Positions 1 to 8,383 of a stretch of DNA of 51,972 nt are shown piece by piece. The notes below the pieces were generated by a model. The model was not told where the DNA came from. It worked only from the letters and a program-made list of their open reading frames with translations, and searched no databases. Positions within the stretch are counted from its first letter, which is position 1, and each line of letters begins with the position of its first letter. Source of the DNA: Bacteriovoracaceae bacterium (lineage in GTDB: Bacteria; Bdellovibrionota; Bacteriovoracia; Bacteriovoracales; Bacteriovoracaceae); contig JABFRR010000021.1 of the NCBI GenBank assembly GCA_013141065.1, positions 1 through 51,972 on the forward strand, written 5' to 3'. The position numbers and the translations under genes are program-made.

Positions 1-127
1 TTATACGACAGGGTTAACTGTACTAATATCCAGGATAGTGTCCTAAAATCGACAATTTCGTTGGTAGGTGTGGCATGGCCAGTTCTTGAAATCTGGCCAA
101 TAATTTCGGGTCTAAAAGATTCTTCAT
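1..127 (-). pseudogene. IS3-family OrfA, N-terminal fragment
   Basis: The ATG lies at 127 on the minus strand behind a GGAG ribosome-binding site. The reading matches the first ~40 residues of the 201-residue OrfA at 37695, which is a helix-turn-helix protein. Small insertions and deletions against that copy break the frame, and the gene is cut by the window edge. Confidence 0.75.
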
Positions 128-250
128 AGAAAAACTCCTTATACCCCAAATGTTTTTGCGAATTTCGTACCAATATCATGTATTTTTTACCATACAAGGA
201 AAAGTTTTTATCTCATGCTTCCGGACTGCAATGTCCCCTGAGACATGGGG
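1..250 (-). mobile_element. IS3-family element, left end only (copy A)
   Basis: The reverse complement of this stretch matches the left ~250 bp of the IS3-family copies at 1244 and 37572: terminal CCCCATGTCTCAG, then an untranslated leader, then the start of orfA. The element continues left of base 1. Its end at 250 abuts IS630 sequence in the middle of that element's transposase gene, so this copy was inserted into the IS630 element. Bases 1-43 overlap in sequence with the last 43 bases of the window, so this may be the same physical copy as the one that starts at 50080. Confidence 0.9.
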
Positions 251-1176
251 ATAGGATTCGGGTTATTTTACTCTTAGATGATAATCAGACGTACAAAGAT
301 ATTTCTAAATTTTTATTTCTCGATGAAGGATCCATTGCCAATTACAGAAAACGCTATATGGAAGGTGGAATCGAAGGCCTAATTCTGGATGAATACAGCA
401 CCAAAAGAACAAAGTTAAATCTTGTTGAAGAATTTCAACTTGCCAATGAACTTGACGATAGAATCTTTGCTTCAACTAAAGAAGTTGTTAATCATATTTT
501 AAAAAATATAAAGTAAAATTCTCTATTAGTGGCTGCAACAACCTTCTTCACCGGCTTGATTTTCGTTCAAAAAGCAAAAGGCGTACCTGGTAAAGCAAAG
601 AAAAGACCAAGAAGAATTTATAGAAAAATACAATTCTCTCAAAGGAAAAGGAAAGATTTACTTTGGCGATGCAACTCATCCACTTCATAATACAATCCTT
701 TCTGCTGGGTGGATTAGAAAAGGCGAAGAAAAGAAGTTTTCACCAATTCAGGTCGAAATCGCGTCAATGTCTTCGGGGCAATTTCTATTGACGACTTAGA
801 TATCGTAACTCGTAGCTACGATACAATAAATCAAATCTCAGTATGTAATTTTCTAAAAGCATTAAGAGAGAGAAATCCTAATGGTGAGAAAATATATTTT
901 ATTTTAGATCGTGGACCAAGCAATAAGGCATTATCCGTAAGAGAGCTGGCGAAAAAATTAAATATTGAGATAGTGTTTTTGCCCGCCTATAGTCCAAACT
1001 TGAATCCTATAGAACGTTTATGGAAATTTTTTAAGAAAAAAGTTTTATACAATCAGTATTATGAAAAATTTAAAGATTTTAAATTAATTTGCGCCTCATT
1101 TTTTCGAGGAATACGAAAGTATGAATTAGAGCTTGCAACTTTAATTACTGATAATTTTTCAGCAGTAGGCACTTGA
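251..1176 (+). pseudogene. IS630 transposase remnant
   Basis: It encodes the helix-turn-helix half, then the DDE half: GDATH (first Asp), LDRGPSN (second Asp) and NPIERLW (Glu). The N-terminal ~25 residues are replaced by the inverted IS3 end. One missing T near 497 shifts the frame and creates an early stop, and further single-base losses in A runs (about 570-610 and 745) break it again relative to the copy at 39785. It is therefore not functional as read. The nature of the changes (homopolymer length only) leaves open that some are sequence errors. Confidence 0.88.
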
Positions 1177-1196
1177 AAACTTAACTGGCTTCAGTA
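251..1196 (+). mobile_element. IS630-family element, 5'-truncated (copy 1)
   Basis: This is nearly identical to the IS630 copy at 37181-40495 but lacks the left end, because an IS3 copy sits in its place up to 250. The right end is CAGTA at 1196, followed by TA at 1197-1198, the dinucleotide target typical of IS630/Tc1-mariner elements. The left part of the element must lie on the far side of the IS3 copy and is not present in this window. Confidence 0.88.
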
Positions 1197-1198
1197 TA

Positions 1199-1243
1199 AA
1201 ACACCTATTGGAGCGATTTCTGGCGAAATCGGTTTTGGTGGAC
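1199..1243 (+). pseudogene. Fragment of an unknown gene, upstream part
   Basis: These 45 bases lie between the IS630 right end and the IS3 left end. Read in the frame starting at 1201 they encode an open segment beginning TPIGAISGEIGFGG. When the IS3 element and its GGAC target duplication are removed, this frame continues directly into 3457-3695. The part further upstream was lost or displaced by the IS630 insertion. Confidence 0.65.
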
Positions 1244-1369
1244 CCCCATGTCTCAGGGGACATTGCAGTCCGGAAGCATGAGATAAAAAACTTTTCCTTG
1301 TATGGTAAAAAATACATGATATTGGTACGAAATTCGCAAAAACATTTGGGGGTATAAGGAGTTTTTCTA

Positions 1370-2930
1370 TGAAGAATCTTTTAGACCCGAAATTATTGGC
1401 AGATTTCAAGAACGGCCAACACCTACCAACGAAATTGTCGATTTTTAGACACTCATCCAGATATTAGTACAGTTAACCTCTGTCGTATAATTGAAATATC
1501 GCCTTCGCAAATTTATAATTATAGGGCAAATTTAAAGCACAAACCCAATAACGTTGAAGAAAATGATGACTCAGTTGAATCAAAAAGTCATCTTCTAAAT
1601 CCTTTAATCGTTATACTGCAGAAGAAAAATTTTCTTTACTTGAAAATTATTTAAAGGCCGACGATCAAGGCAAAGGCAAATTACTTAGAAAATATGGACT
1701 ATATGATTCAGATATTAAACGCTGGCGAGATCAAGTAAAGAATGCCTCACTTGAAGTTTTGGGGAAGAGAAAGCAAAGATCAGATAAAAGTCTGAGGATC
1801 AAATCGAAATTGAAAGACTTCAACAAGAACTTCAGGAGCAAGAAAACAACTGCTAAGTTATCGACCCTTCTCGTGTTGCAAAAAAACTTTCGATATGCTA
1901 AAAGAAAGACTAAATCTTAATATTGAAGAAAAAAAAAGAGTTATTAAAAACTGCTCAAGAGGCCGTTGATGCTGGAATCACGATAGAAAAATTTTGTGAT
2001 TCCGTGGGAGTGCCTACTCGGTCATATTTTCTTTGGAAAAAGACCAGCAATAAAATTGAGATAAAAGAAAAAAGGGAAGAAAAACCTCCCTGAGAATAAA
2101 TTATCTTTTAAAGAAAAGGAAGAGATCGTTAATGTTCTGCTTAAGAAAGAGTGGGCGATTATTCTCCGCGTGAGATCTATTATAAATTGATTGATGAAGA
2201 AAAAAAAGAATTATTGCCTCGCCGGCAACCCTTTTATAGAATAGCGAAAGATGCGGACCTTTTAACAAAGAAGTAAGACAGGTATTAAGCGTCCATTGAA
2301 TCGTGAGAAGCCTCAGCTTGTAGCAACAGGGCATAATCAAGTTTGGTCTTGGGATGTATCTCAAATAAAATCTGAATGTAGATCAGTACGATTTTACTTA
2401 TATGTGATCGTCGATATTTGGAGCCGTCTTGTAGTGGGGTGGGTACTTGAGGATCACGAAAAATCAGAGCATGCAATTATCATGTGGAAGAAGGCGTTGG
2501 AAGATCAATTTATAACAGGCAAGGGACTGACCAATCACAAAGACAACGGAGCAATAATGACTTCGCATGAGATGATCAAATTTGTCCGAGATGCCCAGAT
2601 GGTCGATTCTTATTCTAGGGCGGGGTATCGGATGACAACCCTTTTTCAGAAAGTTTATTTGGAACAATAAAAACCTTTAGAACATTCCCAGGAAGCTTCG
2701 TTGATTTACAAAGTGGCGAAATTATTTTGTAGGATATTTCCATGAATATAATTACTCTTATAAACATTCAGGTATCCAATTCATAACACCGGCAGAAAGG
2801 CATTATGGCGAGGAGAAGAAAATTTTAGATTCAAGAAATCAAACGATTAAAAATTTTATGAAACTCATTCTCATCGATATACCAAAATGGCAAAGAGTTT
2901 TCTCCTATAGTAGAGGTGAAAATTAACTAA
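1370..2930 (+). pseudogene. IS3 transposase OrfA-OrfB, frameshifted (copy B)
   Basis: The order is that of IS3-family transposases: OrfA with a helix-turn-helix, a leucine-rich coiled coil, then OrfB with an rve/DDE domain. DDE residues can be read in pieces: WSWDVSQI (Asp), HKDNGAIM (Asp) and, out of frame, DDNPFSESLF (Glu). At least six single-base differences from the 37695 copy, nearly all in A, G or T runs, break the frame. The largest open piece is 2296-2670. OrfA starts at ATG 1370 behind GGAG. Confidence 0.85.
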
Positions 2931-2947
2931 ATGCACTTACGACAAAG

Positions 2948-3272
2948 TCAGAAATGTATGGCCTGTTGTGGAGAATATAAATAATTAAGAACTAAAAGCA
3001 TTTTTTGAAAATTGTGTGGATCTAGCTTTTCATACAACTCATTAAAGTGGATGCCTCCCGATCCATTCCAAGCATCAAGGGCAATCCCTTACTAGAGTTG
3101 TTTGATGATGAAAAGCCTTGCGCCCGCCTTTTAATGACTTCTGGTGGCGCCATGAGTTTAGGATAATCAGGATTAAACATAAGATGCAAAAGGTTTTCGT
3201 TACGATAAAAATAATAAAGAGATCGCTCGAAATAAAAACTTTTTCGCTATCAGCTGCCTTTGACCAAGTCAT
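2948..3272 (-). pseudogene. IS3 passenger gene, frameshifted (copy B)
   Basis: This is the same small gene as at 39276-39599, transcribed inward from the right end and converging on orfB. Base gains and losses near 3095-3110 and in A runs near 3210-3240 break the frame here. See the entry at 39276 for the intact version. Confidence 0.7.
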
Positions 3273-3452
3273 ATACATCTCCAAAATAAAAAATATTATA
3301 AGACTGAAGTTTTAATAAACTCGTCTCGTGTTGATTTGAATTTAGCATGAAATATTTTTTGACTTGATAATTAAATTGAATTAGAAAGTGAATCTTGTAG
3401 CAGAAAAGTTTTTCAACCTTCCTTCAAACTGCACTAATTTCTGAGACACATC

Positions 3453-3695
3453 GGACTCTACTTTCATGAAAAGCCTAGCTCGGTAAAAAACGATCTACAT
3501 ACATGTATAAATTTAAATGTAAGTTATGTTTTCTATTTTTCCAAAAAATTGTTCTTTCATGCAACAACCCAAATCTATTCACCTTCAGGAATAAAATTCA
3601 ACAACAAAGAAGCGTCACTCCAACAAGGATACGTTGGTATTGGTTACTTCTTTCCAACTCTAGATTTTATTGTGCAAGAAAAATTACTTAATTAA
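3453..3695 (+). pseudogene. 3' part of a gene disrupted by IS3 and IS630
   Basis: From 3457 an open frame runs 79 codons to TAA at 3693-3695 and joins in frame with 1201-1243 once the IS3 and its target duplication are removed. The product alternates hydrophobic and polar residues (for example LNVSYVFYF and GYVGIGYFFPTLDF), as in outer-membrane beta-barrel strands, but it lacks the usual terminal aromatic residue. I do not recognise the family. A shorter ATG-started reading at 3503 is in a different frame and is judged spurious. Confidence 0.6.
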
Positions 3696-3705
3696 GAATG
3701 ATTTG

Positions 3706-5241
3706 CTACCAATCAATAGGCTTATAATCTTTTAAGAATTGACCACACCAATGCTTGCCAGAATTAATTCCATCGATGAAAGGGTCACAAATTCTCGCCG
3801 CTCCATCAACAATATCTAGAGGTGGTTGAAAATCATGAACTTTTTGTTTGTAAGTTGATATTTCTGCTGGGTCTTCATCGGTCACCCATCCAGTATCAAC
3901 TGCATTCATGAATATGCCATCTTTCGCAAAATCACTTGCAGAAGTGTGTGTCATCATATTGAGAGCAGCTTTGGCCATATTGGTATGAGGATGACGATCT
4001 TCTTTTTTAAAGCGATAAAACTTTCCTTCCATCGCCGTGACATTCACAATGTGTTTTTTACCGGTAAAATCTCGTCTCATCATGTGCACTAAACGATTAC
4101 ATAAGACGAATGGGGCTACTGCATTGACGAGTTGAACCTCTAATAATTCTGGAGTCGGAACATCTCCCAATCTCATTCTCCAAGAATTAGTTTTTCTCAG
4201 GTCAACTTGTTGAAGGTCGGCATCCAATTGGCCTTCTGGAAAAACTTCTTGGGCGACAATTGAATTATCATATGAATAAGGAATTTGAGAAAGTTCGGCA
4301 GAGGCACGAATTCCAACCCCTGGGCCTTCTCCATGCCAAGCGACCGGCAGAGCTTTTTCATTGGAAAAGTCGCCACCATAACTTAAGCGATTGAGCTCTT
4401 GTTTAAATTCAGTATGTTTTTGCAAAAGTGTTTGAGCTTCAAATGGTAACTCAAATACATTCGATTTTTCTAGCTCCATCATGTGAGCATAAAATCCCGG
4501 TGGACGTCTTACTGTTTGAGCAGCATTGTTGATCAATATATCTAGGCGTGGAAAAGTTTCTTCGAGATAGCGAGCAAATATTTCAACCGATGGAGTGTGG
4601 CGAAGATCAAGTCCGTAAATATGTAAGCGGTCTTTCCACTCATGATAATCTTTTTCTTTTGAAAATCGCATTGCAGAGTCCACTGGAAATCTTGTCGTCG
4701 CAATGACAGTCGCTCCACTTTGTAGCATCATGATGACGGCCTGATAACCAATTTTGAGTCTCGATCCTGTAATGACGGCTATCTGTCCAGTCATGTCCGT
4801 GCGCTGAAATCGCTTATGATAATTAAAATCACCACAGTCTTTGCACATGGTATCGTAAAAAAAATGGAGTTTAGTAAACTCGGCTTTGCAGACATAACAA
4901 TTTCGGGCCGAATCTAATTCAGGTGCACTTTCATAGGCCTTATCACTTTCAATGAGTAACTGATCAGGTGCGATGAAGACCGCATTTTCTCGGGCACTTC
5001 TAATGCCTGTCATTGCGCGCTTTAGGCGATTTTGTTCAATTTGTTGTTTTTGACGAAAAATTTTAACATCTTTATCACGTTTTTTAATTTCTTCTTTCGT
5101 GGGTCTTGAAATTGTCCCGGCCGCTTTAAAAAGTGCGACTCGTTGATCATGTGTCAGTTCAGTCAAGAGCTCACTATTATTTACGACGTGTTCTAAAACA
5201 CTAATGCTTTCGATGACGTCATTTAAAGAAAAATTTTTCAT
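3706..5241 (-). CDS. Short-chain dehydrogenase/reductase-like protein with N-terminal zinc ribbon
   Basis: A 511-residue protein, about twice the usual SDR length. Residues ~1-110 are helical and charged. Near residue 115 a CYVC...CKDC pair suggests a zinc ribbon. The Rossmann domain follows: [10 protein letters not shown] (the TGxxxxxG nucleotide loop), LDLR, and LINNAAQ. At the active site the expected Tyr-x3-Lys reads TNMAK, so Tyr is replaced by Thr, and the usual catalytic Ser region reads VTAMEGKF. A long insert lies between NNAAQ and the active site. Binding of NAD(P) is likely; classic SDR catalysis is doubtful. It is followed at a distance by the gene fragment at 3453 and preceded (49 bp) by an alpha/beta hydrolase on the same strand. 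No Shine-Dalgarno sequence is evident before the ATG. Confidence 0.8.
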   Translation of the reverse strand: MKNFSLNDVIESISVLEHVVNNSELLTELTHDQRVALFKAAGTISRPTKEEIKKRDKDVKIFRQKQQIEQNRLKRAMTGIRSARENAVFIAPDQLLIESDKAYESAPELDSARNCYVCKAEFTKLHFFYDTMCKDCGDFNYHKRFQRTDMTGQIAVITGSRLKIGYQAVIMMLQSGATVIATTRFPVDSAMRFSKEKDYHEWKDRLHIYGLDLRHTPSVEIFARYLEETFPRLDILINNAAQTVRRPPGFYAHMMELEKSNVFELPFEAQTLLQKHTEFKQELNRLSYGGDFSNEKALPVAWHGEGPGVGIRASAELSQIPYSYDNSIVAQEVFPEGQLDADLQQVDLRKTNSWRMRLGDVPTPELLEVQLVNAVAPFVLCNRLVHMMRRDFTGKKHIVNVTAMEGKFYRFKKEDRHPHTNMAKAALNMMTHTSASDFAKDGIFMNAVDTGWVTDEDPAEISTYKQKVHDFQPPLDIVDGAARICDPFIDGINSGKHWCGQFLKDYKPIDW

Positions 5242-5290
5242 AGTGCGGTGAGAACTACCATGATTAATTTAAATAATCAACGGTGTTGGT

Positions 5291-6112
5291 CTAATTCTTC
5301 TCTATGAAATCACATACTTCAGTTATAACCTGAGGATCTTTTAGTATACGGCGGTGACCAAGCCCCTTAGTTTTCAATAAAAGAGTACCAGGCCATAATT
5401 CAATAATACTGGTAGCTGATAAAAAATTAACAGCATTATCGTCTTCGTCGTGAACGACCAGGGCAGGTATATTGAGAGTCTTTCCTAAATTACCAATGTT
5501 CAATTCCCTAGGGTCAATGCCCGCAATCTGGCCCACCAACTTATAAAAATGAATTTTAGATTTTGCTTTTAATCCAAGTGAGTTTGAAAAAAATTCAACG
5601 ACTCTATCATAGAAGGCAGGACTAGCGACTAAGACCAGAGATTTGGTTTTTAGTCCACGAGAAGCCGCAAGTACGGCACAGCCTCCACCAAATGAGTGAG
5701 CGATGAGACTATGGATTCCTTCTGGTGCAATTTCTCTTTGGGCATCGATGATGAATTGAGCGTAGTGGCCAGGATTAGTTTTTTTTCCTGGTGAGTCTCC
5801 ATGTCCAGGGCCATCAAGAGCTATCACTCGAAAATTTTTTGCGACAAGTTGTTGGTAAAAAGCACTAATTTGGGTGCCTCGGCCATTCCATCCGTGAATG
5901 AGTAGGACAGTTGGATGATGATCTTCACCCCACTGAAAAGCAGCAATATTATTTTTTAGAAAGAATTTTTTTGAGGCTTCAAAAGCTTTCATTTCCGATA
6001 TTGGTCTTGGAATTCTGGTGGGAGTTGCAAAGATATTTAAGGCAATTTTAGCTGCCAATTGAGGTAGCAGGTAAGAGAGAATAGAGAGAATTTTTGGTAA
6101 ATATTTTTTCAT
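5291..6112 (-). CDS. Alpha/beta hydrolase
   Basis: A 273-residue protein with an N-terminal hydrophobic segment (LSILSYLLPQLAAKIALNIF) that may be a membrane anchor or an uncleaved signal. Alpha/beta-hydrolase marks are in order: HGWNGRG (oxyanion region), GPGHGDSPG, HSFGGG (nucleophile elbow, catalytic Ser), HDEDD (acid) and GLGHRR (catalytic His). The full triad is therefore present. Substrate cannot be told; esterase or lipase-like activity is the general expectation. It lies just upstream of the SDR on the same strand and may be cotranscribed with it. Confidence 0.85.
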   Translation of the reverse strand: MKKYLPKILSILSYLLPQLAAKIALNIFATPTRIPRPISEMKAFEASKKFFLKNNIAAFQWGEDHHPTVLLIHGWNGRGTQISAFYQQLVAKNFRVIALDGPGHGDSPGKKTNPGHYAQFIIDAQREIAPEGIHSLIAHSFGGGCAVLAASRGLKTKSLVLVASPAFYDRVVEFFSNSLGLKAKSKIHFYKLVGQIAGIDPRELNIGNLGKTLNIPALVVHDEDDNAVNFLSATSIIELWPGTLLLKTKGLGHRRILKDPQVITEVCDFIEKN

Positions 6113-6146
6113 TTTTTAATTGATGGATCTATGTTAAAAATAATTT

Positions 6147-6383
6147 ATGAATAATAATACAAATCCTCTTCACGGTAAAACACTTGAAGCCATCTTAACT
6201 GAGTTCGTAGAGTTTTATGGTTTTTTAGAATTATCACAAATGATAGATATCAATTGTTTTAAAACTGATCCAAGTATTAAATCGAGTCTCACTTTTTTAA
6301 GAAGAACTCCCTGGGCCAGAACTAAAGTCGAGAATCTTTACTTGAGTTATTTTCGTGAAAAAAGCTCTTCAAATTCGCCATAA
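6147..6383 (+). CDS. VF530-family small protein (DUF2132)
   Basis: A 78-residue protein whose whole length fits the VF530 family of small conserved proteins: [12 protein letters not shown] at the start, the central [11 protein letters not shown] segment, and [12 protein letters not shown] near the end. The family has a known fold and is often called DNA-binding by annotation, but its cellular role is not established. Its 3' end overlaps the 3' end of the convergent msrB gene by 37 bp. No Shine-Dalgarno sequence is visible before the ATG; a TAAAAA hexamer sits 6 nt upstream. Confidence 0.85.
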   Translation: MNNNTNPLHGKTLEAILTEFVEFYGFLELSQMIDINCFKTDPSIKSSLTFLRRTPWARTKVENLYLSYFREKSSSNSP

Positions 6384-6856
6384 CCTTTAGCTTTTAATTC
6401 TTCTTTTGGTATGAATTTCATGGCAGCAGAGTTCATGCAATAACGAAGTCCAGTTGGTGCGGGGCCATCATCAAAAACGTGTCCCAAGTGACTGTTGGCA
6501 TGTTTACTTCTGACTTCTGTACGCTTGCCTAAAAAAAGACTTTTTTCTTCTTTTTCAACAATATTATCTTTTACAAGGACCTTATAAAAACTAGGCCATC
6601 CTGTACCAGAATCATATTTATCGAGTGAGCTAAAAAGTGGCTCACCAGAGACGATATCGACATAAATTCCCTCTTTTTTCAAATCATTGTAAGGGTTTTT
6701 AAAAGGTCTTTCAGTCCCATCTTCTTGAGTGACTTCATATGAAAGGGGAGAAAGCATTTTTTTGAGCAGAGTTTTTTCTGGCTTTTTAAAATTTGTTGCA
6801 TCCCATGAATAGGCATTTTGACAGGTTAAAAGTAAAAATAATGTTATGTATTTCAT
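6347..6856 (-). CDS. msrB: Peptide-methionine (R)-S-oxide reductase, exported
   Basis: A 169-residue MsrB-domain protein with an N-terminal signal peptide ([17 protein letters not shown]), so it probably repairs oxidised methionine outside the cytoplasm. Family motifs: [20 protein letters not shown], then [12 protein letters not shown], and [11 protein letters not shown] with the catalytic Cys. The two CxxC zinc pairs of many MsrB proteins are absent (the GVYVC-type segment reads [13 protein letters not shown]), and the usual resolving Cys in DSGCGW is Thr (SGTGW). An AGGA ribosome-binding site precedes ATG 6856. It lies 18 bp downstream of the two-receiver gene and probably ends that operon. 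Confidence 0.9.
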   Translation of the reverse strand: MKYITLFLLLTCQNAYSWDATNFKKPEKTLLKKMLSPLSYEVTQEDGTERPFKNPYNDLKKEGIYVDIVSGEPLFSSLDKYDSGTGWPSFYKVLVKDNIVEKEEKSLFLGKRTEVRSKHANSHLGHVFDDGPAPTGLRYCMNSAAMKFIPKEELKAKGYGEFEELFSRK

Positions 6857-6874
6857 TAAAAGATCCTAGTTGAA

Positions 6875-8317
6875 TTAATTTTCGCTTTTCCACTTATCCA
6901 GACCTTCTGTTTTAATTTTTTCTACAGCAATTTGGATAAGTTCATTATCTGATAAAGTTTGCCCAAAGAAAACACATTGATGATAAATCTTTTGTGTCAT
7001 TTTTTTACTCAGGAAAGTTCTAAAAAATTGGGATCTATCAAGCCTTAGGTGGGTAAAGCCTTGAGCGATGATTTCAAAGGCACAATAGCTACTCATGGCA
7101 AAAGGAAGCTCTATTCCGACTCCGGAAATTGCTAGTTCTGAAATTTGGCATTGTGAATGTAAACTTATGCGACTGTATGGGGAATATTTATTAAAATAGA
7201 TGACTTTCTGAGGAGCTGCTGTGTCCGTTTCACCTAAGAGTTTTGCTTCTAATTTTTGCACCATAGATTCCAGCAATTGTTCTTCTATATCCTTTGGTAC
7301 ATGCATAGCAAAAGGGTAGTCTTTTTTGAAATCTTCAATGTTTGAGAGTCCTTCGTTGTCATAAGTGACACAATAACAAAAATGAGATTGAATAAATTTT
7401 TTAATTGGTTCAAATTTTGGTTTATTGGCCAAAATGAGTTGTCGGTCTATCAAGACTAAATGAGGCAATTGATATTCCAAATCTGCTTGTAAATTTTCTA
7501 GACTACCGTAACCTCGGGCACAATATCTTTGATTAACTTTAATCATACTTTTGATGACTTCACGTCTGTTACAATCTGGTTCGAAATAGACTAACTTTAT
7601 AGGCTTGTGTTTTGAAATTTCAAAATTTGAATCTATCCAGGCATCGAGTTTTTTAATATCTAAGGCCGGCTTCTTTGATTCAATTTTACACTTAAACCCA
7701 TTGGCATATTGATAATAACGTCCAGTTTTATTTTTTTCGAGCACGGTAACTTTGACATCACGAATGTCTTGTTCTTCAAAGACTTGATTTTTTATTTCAA
7801 TAGATTGGCCGACATTTAAATCGAGATTGACTTCGATGAAACACTCACTGTTAGACATCCATCCAATTCGTCCATACGTTGAAAACTCAGCCCCATAAGT
7901 AAAGGGCACAGGTTTATAATCAAAAAGTTTTGGATCAGGTGTTTTAAAATTTAAAAACCACTTAATGGTATTTCTAAAAAATCGTGCGGAGGGATTATGT
8001 CCTTTTCCACGATAAAATATTTGACCTGCTCCAGCGATGATTAAAGATTTTTTAAATTCTAAGGAAGTGTCAGATGTGACAACGATGAAATAAGTATTTC
8101 GGGCAAAAACATGATTCCTAATTTTACCGATAAGAGTTTCGCATTGAATGGATTTATCATCACCATTTAAAACCACAACACTAGGCAGTGTTTGATAAAT
8201 AAATAATTCACCTGCTTCTTTGGTTTTTAAATGTTTAAGTGTGAGCTCATCTTGAAGAAGGGCATTGCTAACAAACCAGTAGAGTTCAGCACCTTGATCG
8301 ATTACTGCTATAGTCAT
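6875..8317 (-). CDS. Protein with two receiver-like domains and a PilZ-like domain
   Basis: A 480-residue soluble protein. Residues ~1-125 (MTIAVIDQGAELYWFV...VVVLNGDD...IVVTSDTS) and ~240-360 (PIKLVYFEPDCNRREV...HLVLIDRQ) follow the beta-alpha pattern of CheY receivers, with most acidic-pocket residues altered. Between them, ~145-230, the pattern GRIGWMSNSECFIEVNLDLNVGQSIEI resembles a PilZ domain, which in other proteins binds cyclic di-GMP. The C-terminal ~120 residues are unassigned. A TAAAAT hexamer lies 6 nt before ATG 8317 with no Shine-Dalgarno sequence. Domain calls are by eye; the function is unknown, with a signalling role most likely. Confidence 0.55.
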   Translation of the reverse strand: MTIAVIDQGAELYWFVSNALLQDELTLKHLKTKEAGELFIYQTLPSVVVLNGDDKSIQCETLIGKIRNHVFARNTYFIVVTSDTSLEFKKSLIIAGAGQIFYRGKGHNPSARFFRNTIKWFLNFKTPDPKLFDYKPVPFTYGAEFSTYGRIGWMSNSECFIEVNLDLNVGQSIEIKNQVFEEQDIRDVKVTVLEKNKTGRYYQYANGFKCKIESKKPALDIKKLDAWIDSNFEISKHKPIKLVYFEPDCNRREVIKSMIKVNQRYCARGYGSLENLQADLEYQLPHLVLIDRQLILANKPKFEPIKKFIQSHFCYCVTYDNEGLSNIEDFKKDYPFAMHVPKDIEEQLLESMVQKLEAKLLGETDTAAPQKVIYFNKYSPYSRISLHSQCQISELAISGVGIELPFAMSSYCAFEIIAQGFTHLRLDRSQFFRTFLSKKMTQKIYHQCVFFGQTLSDNELIQIAVEKIKTEGLDKWKSEN

Positions 8318-8383
8318 GGTATAATTTTAACAGTGTAAAGGGACCTGAGTCAAACTGGAGGAGATTACAGGCTTTTATGCGAG

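Larger units (their letters stand above)
1244..3452 (+). mobile_element. IS3-family element, complete, 2.2 kb (copy B)
   Basis: The left end is CCCCATGTCTCAG and the right end is CTGAGACACATC. Inside these, TGTCTCAG and TGCAGT are repeated in inverted orientation with matching spacing. The target duplication GGAC is seen at 1240-1243 and 3453-3456. The element holds orfA, orfB and, in the opposite direction near the right end, a small passenger gene. At 2.2 kb it is longer than the usual 1.2-1.6 kb IS3-family element because of the long OrfA and a ~0.5 kb non-transposase segment. Confidence 0.92.

Noticed and set aside
178..516. A 112-residue gene as a normal protein
   Set aside because: Its first ~25 residues come from the inverted IS3 end and the rest from IS630; it is a chance chimera at an insertion junction ending at a frameshift.
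2285..2476. Short minus-strand readings repeated at 38612 and 51058
   Set aside because: They recur only because the IS3 element recurs; they lie opposite the transposase DDE region and show no independent features.
3503..3691. A 62-residue ATG-started gene
   Set aside because: It overlaps in another frame the 3' part of the split gene, which joins correctly across the IS3 insertion; this reading is basic and cysteine-rich without any motif.
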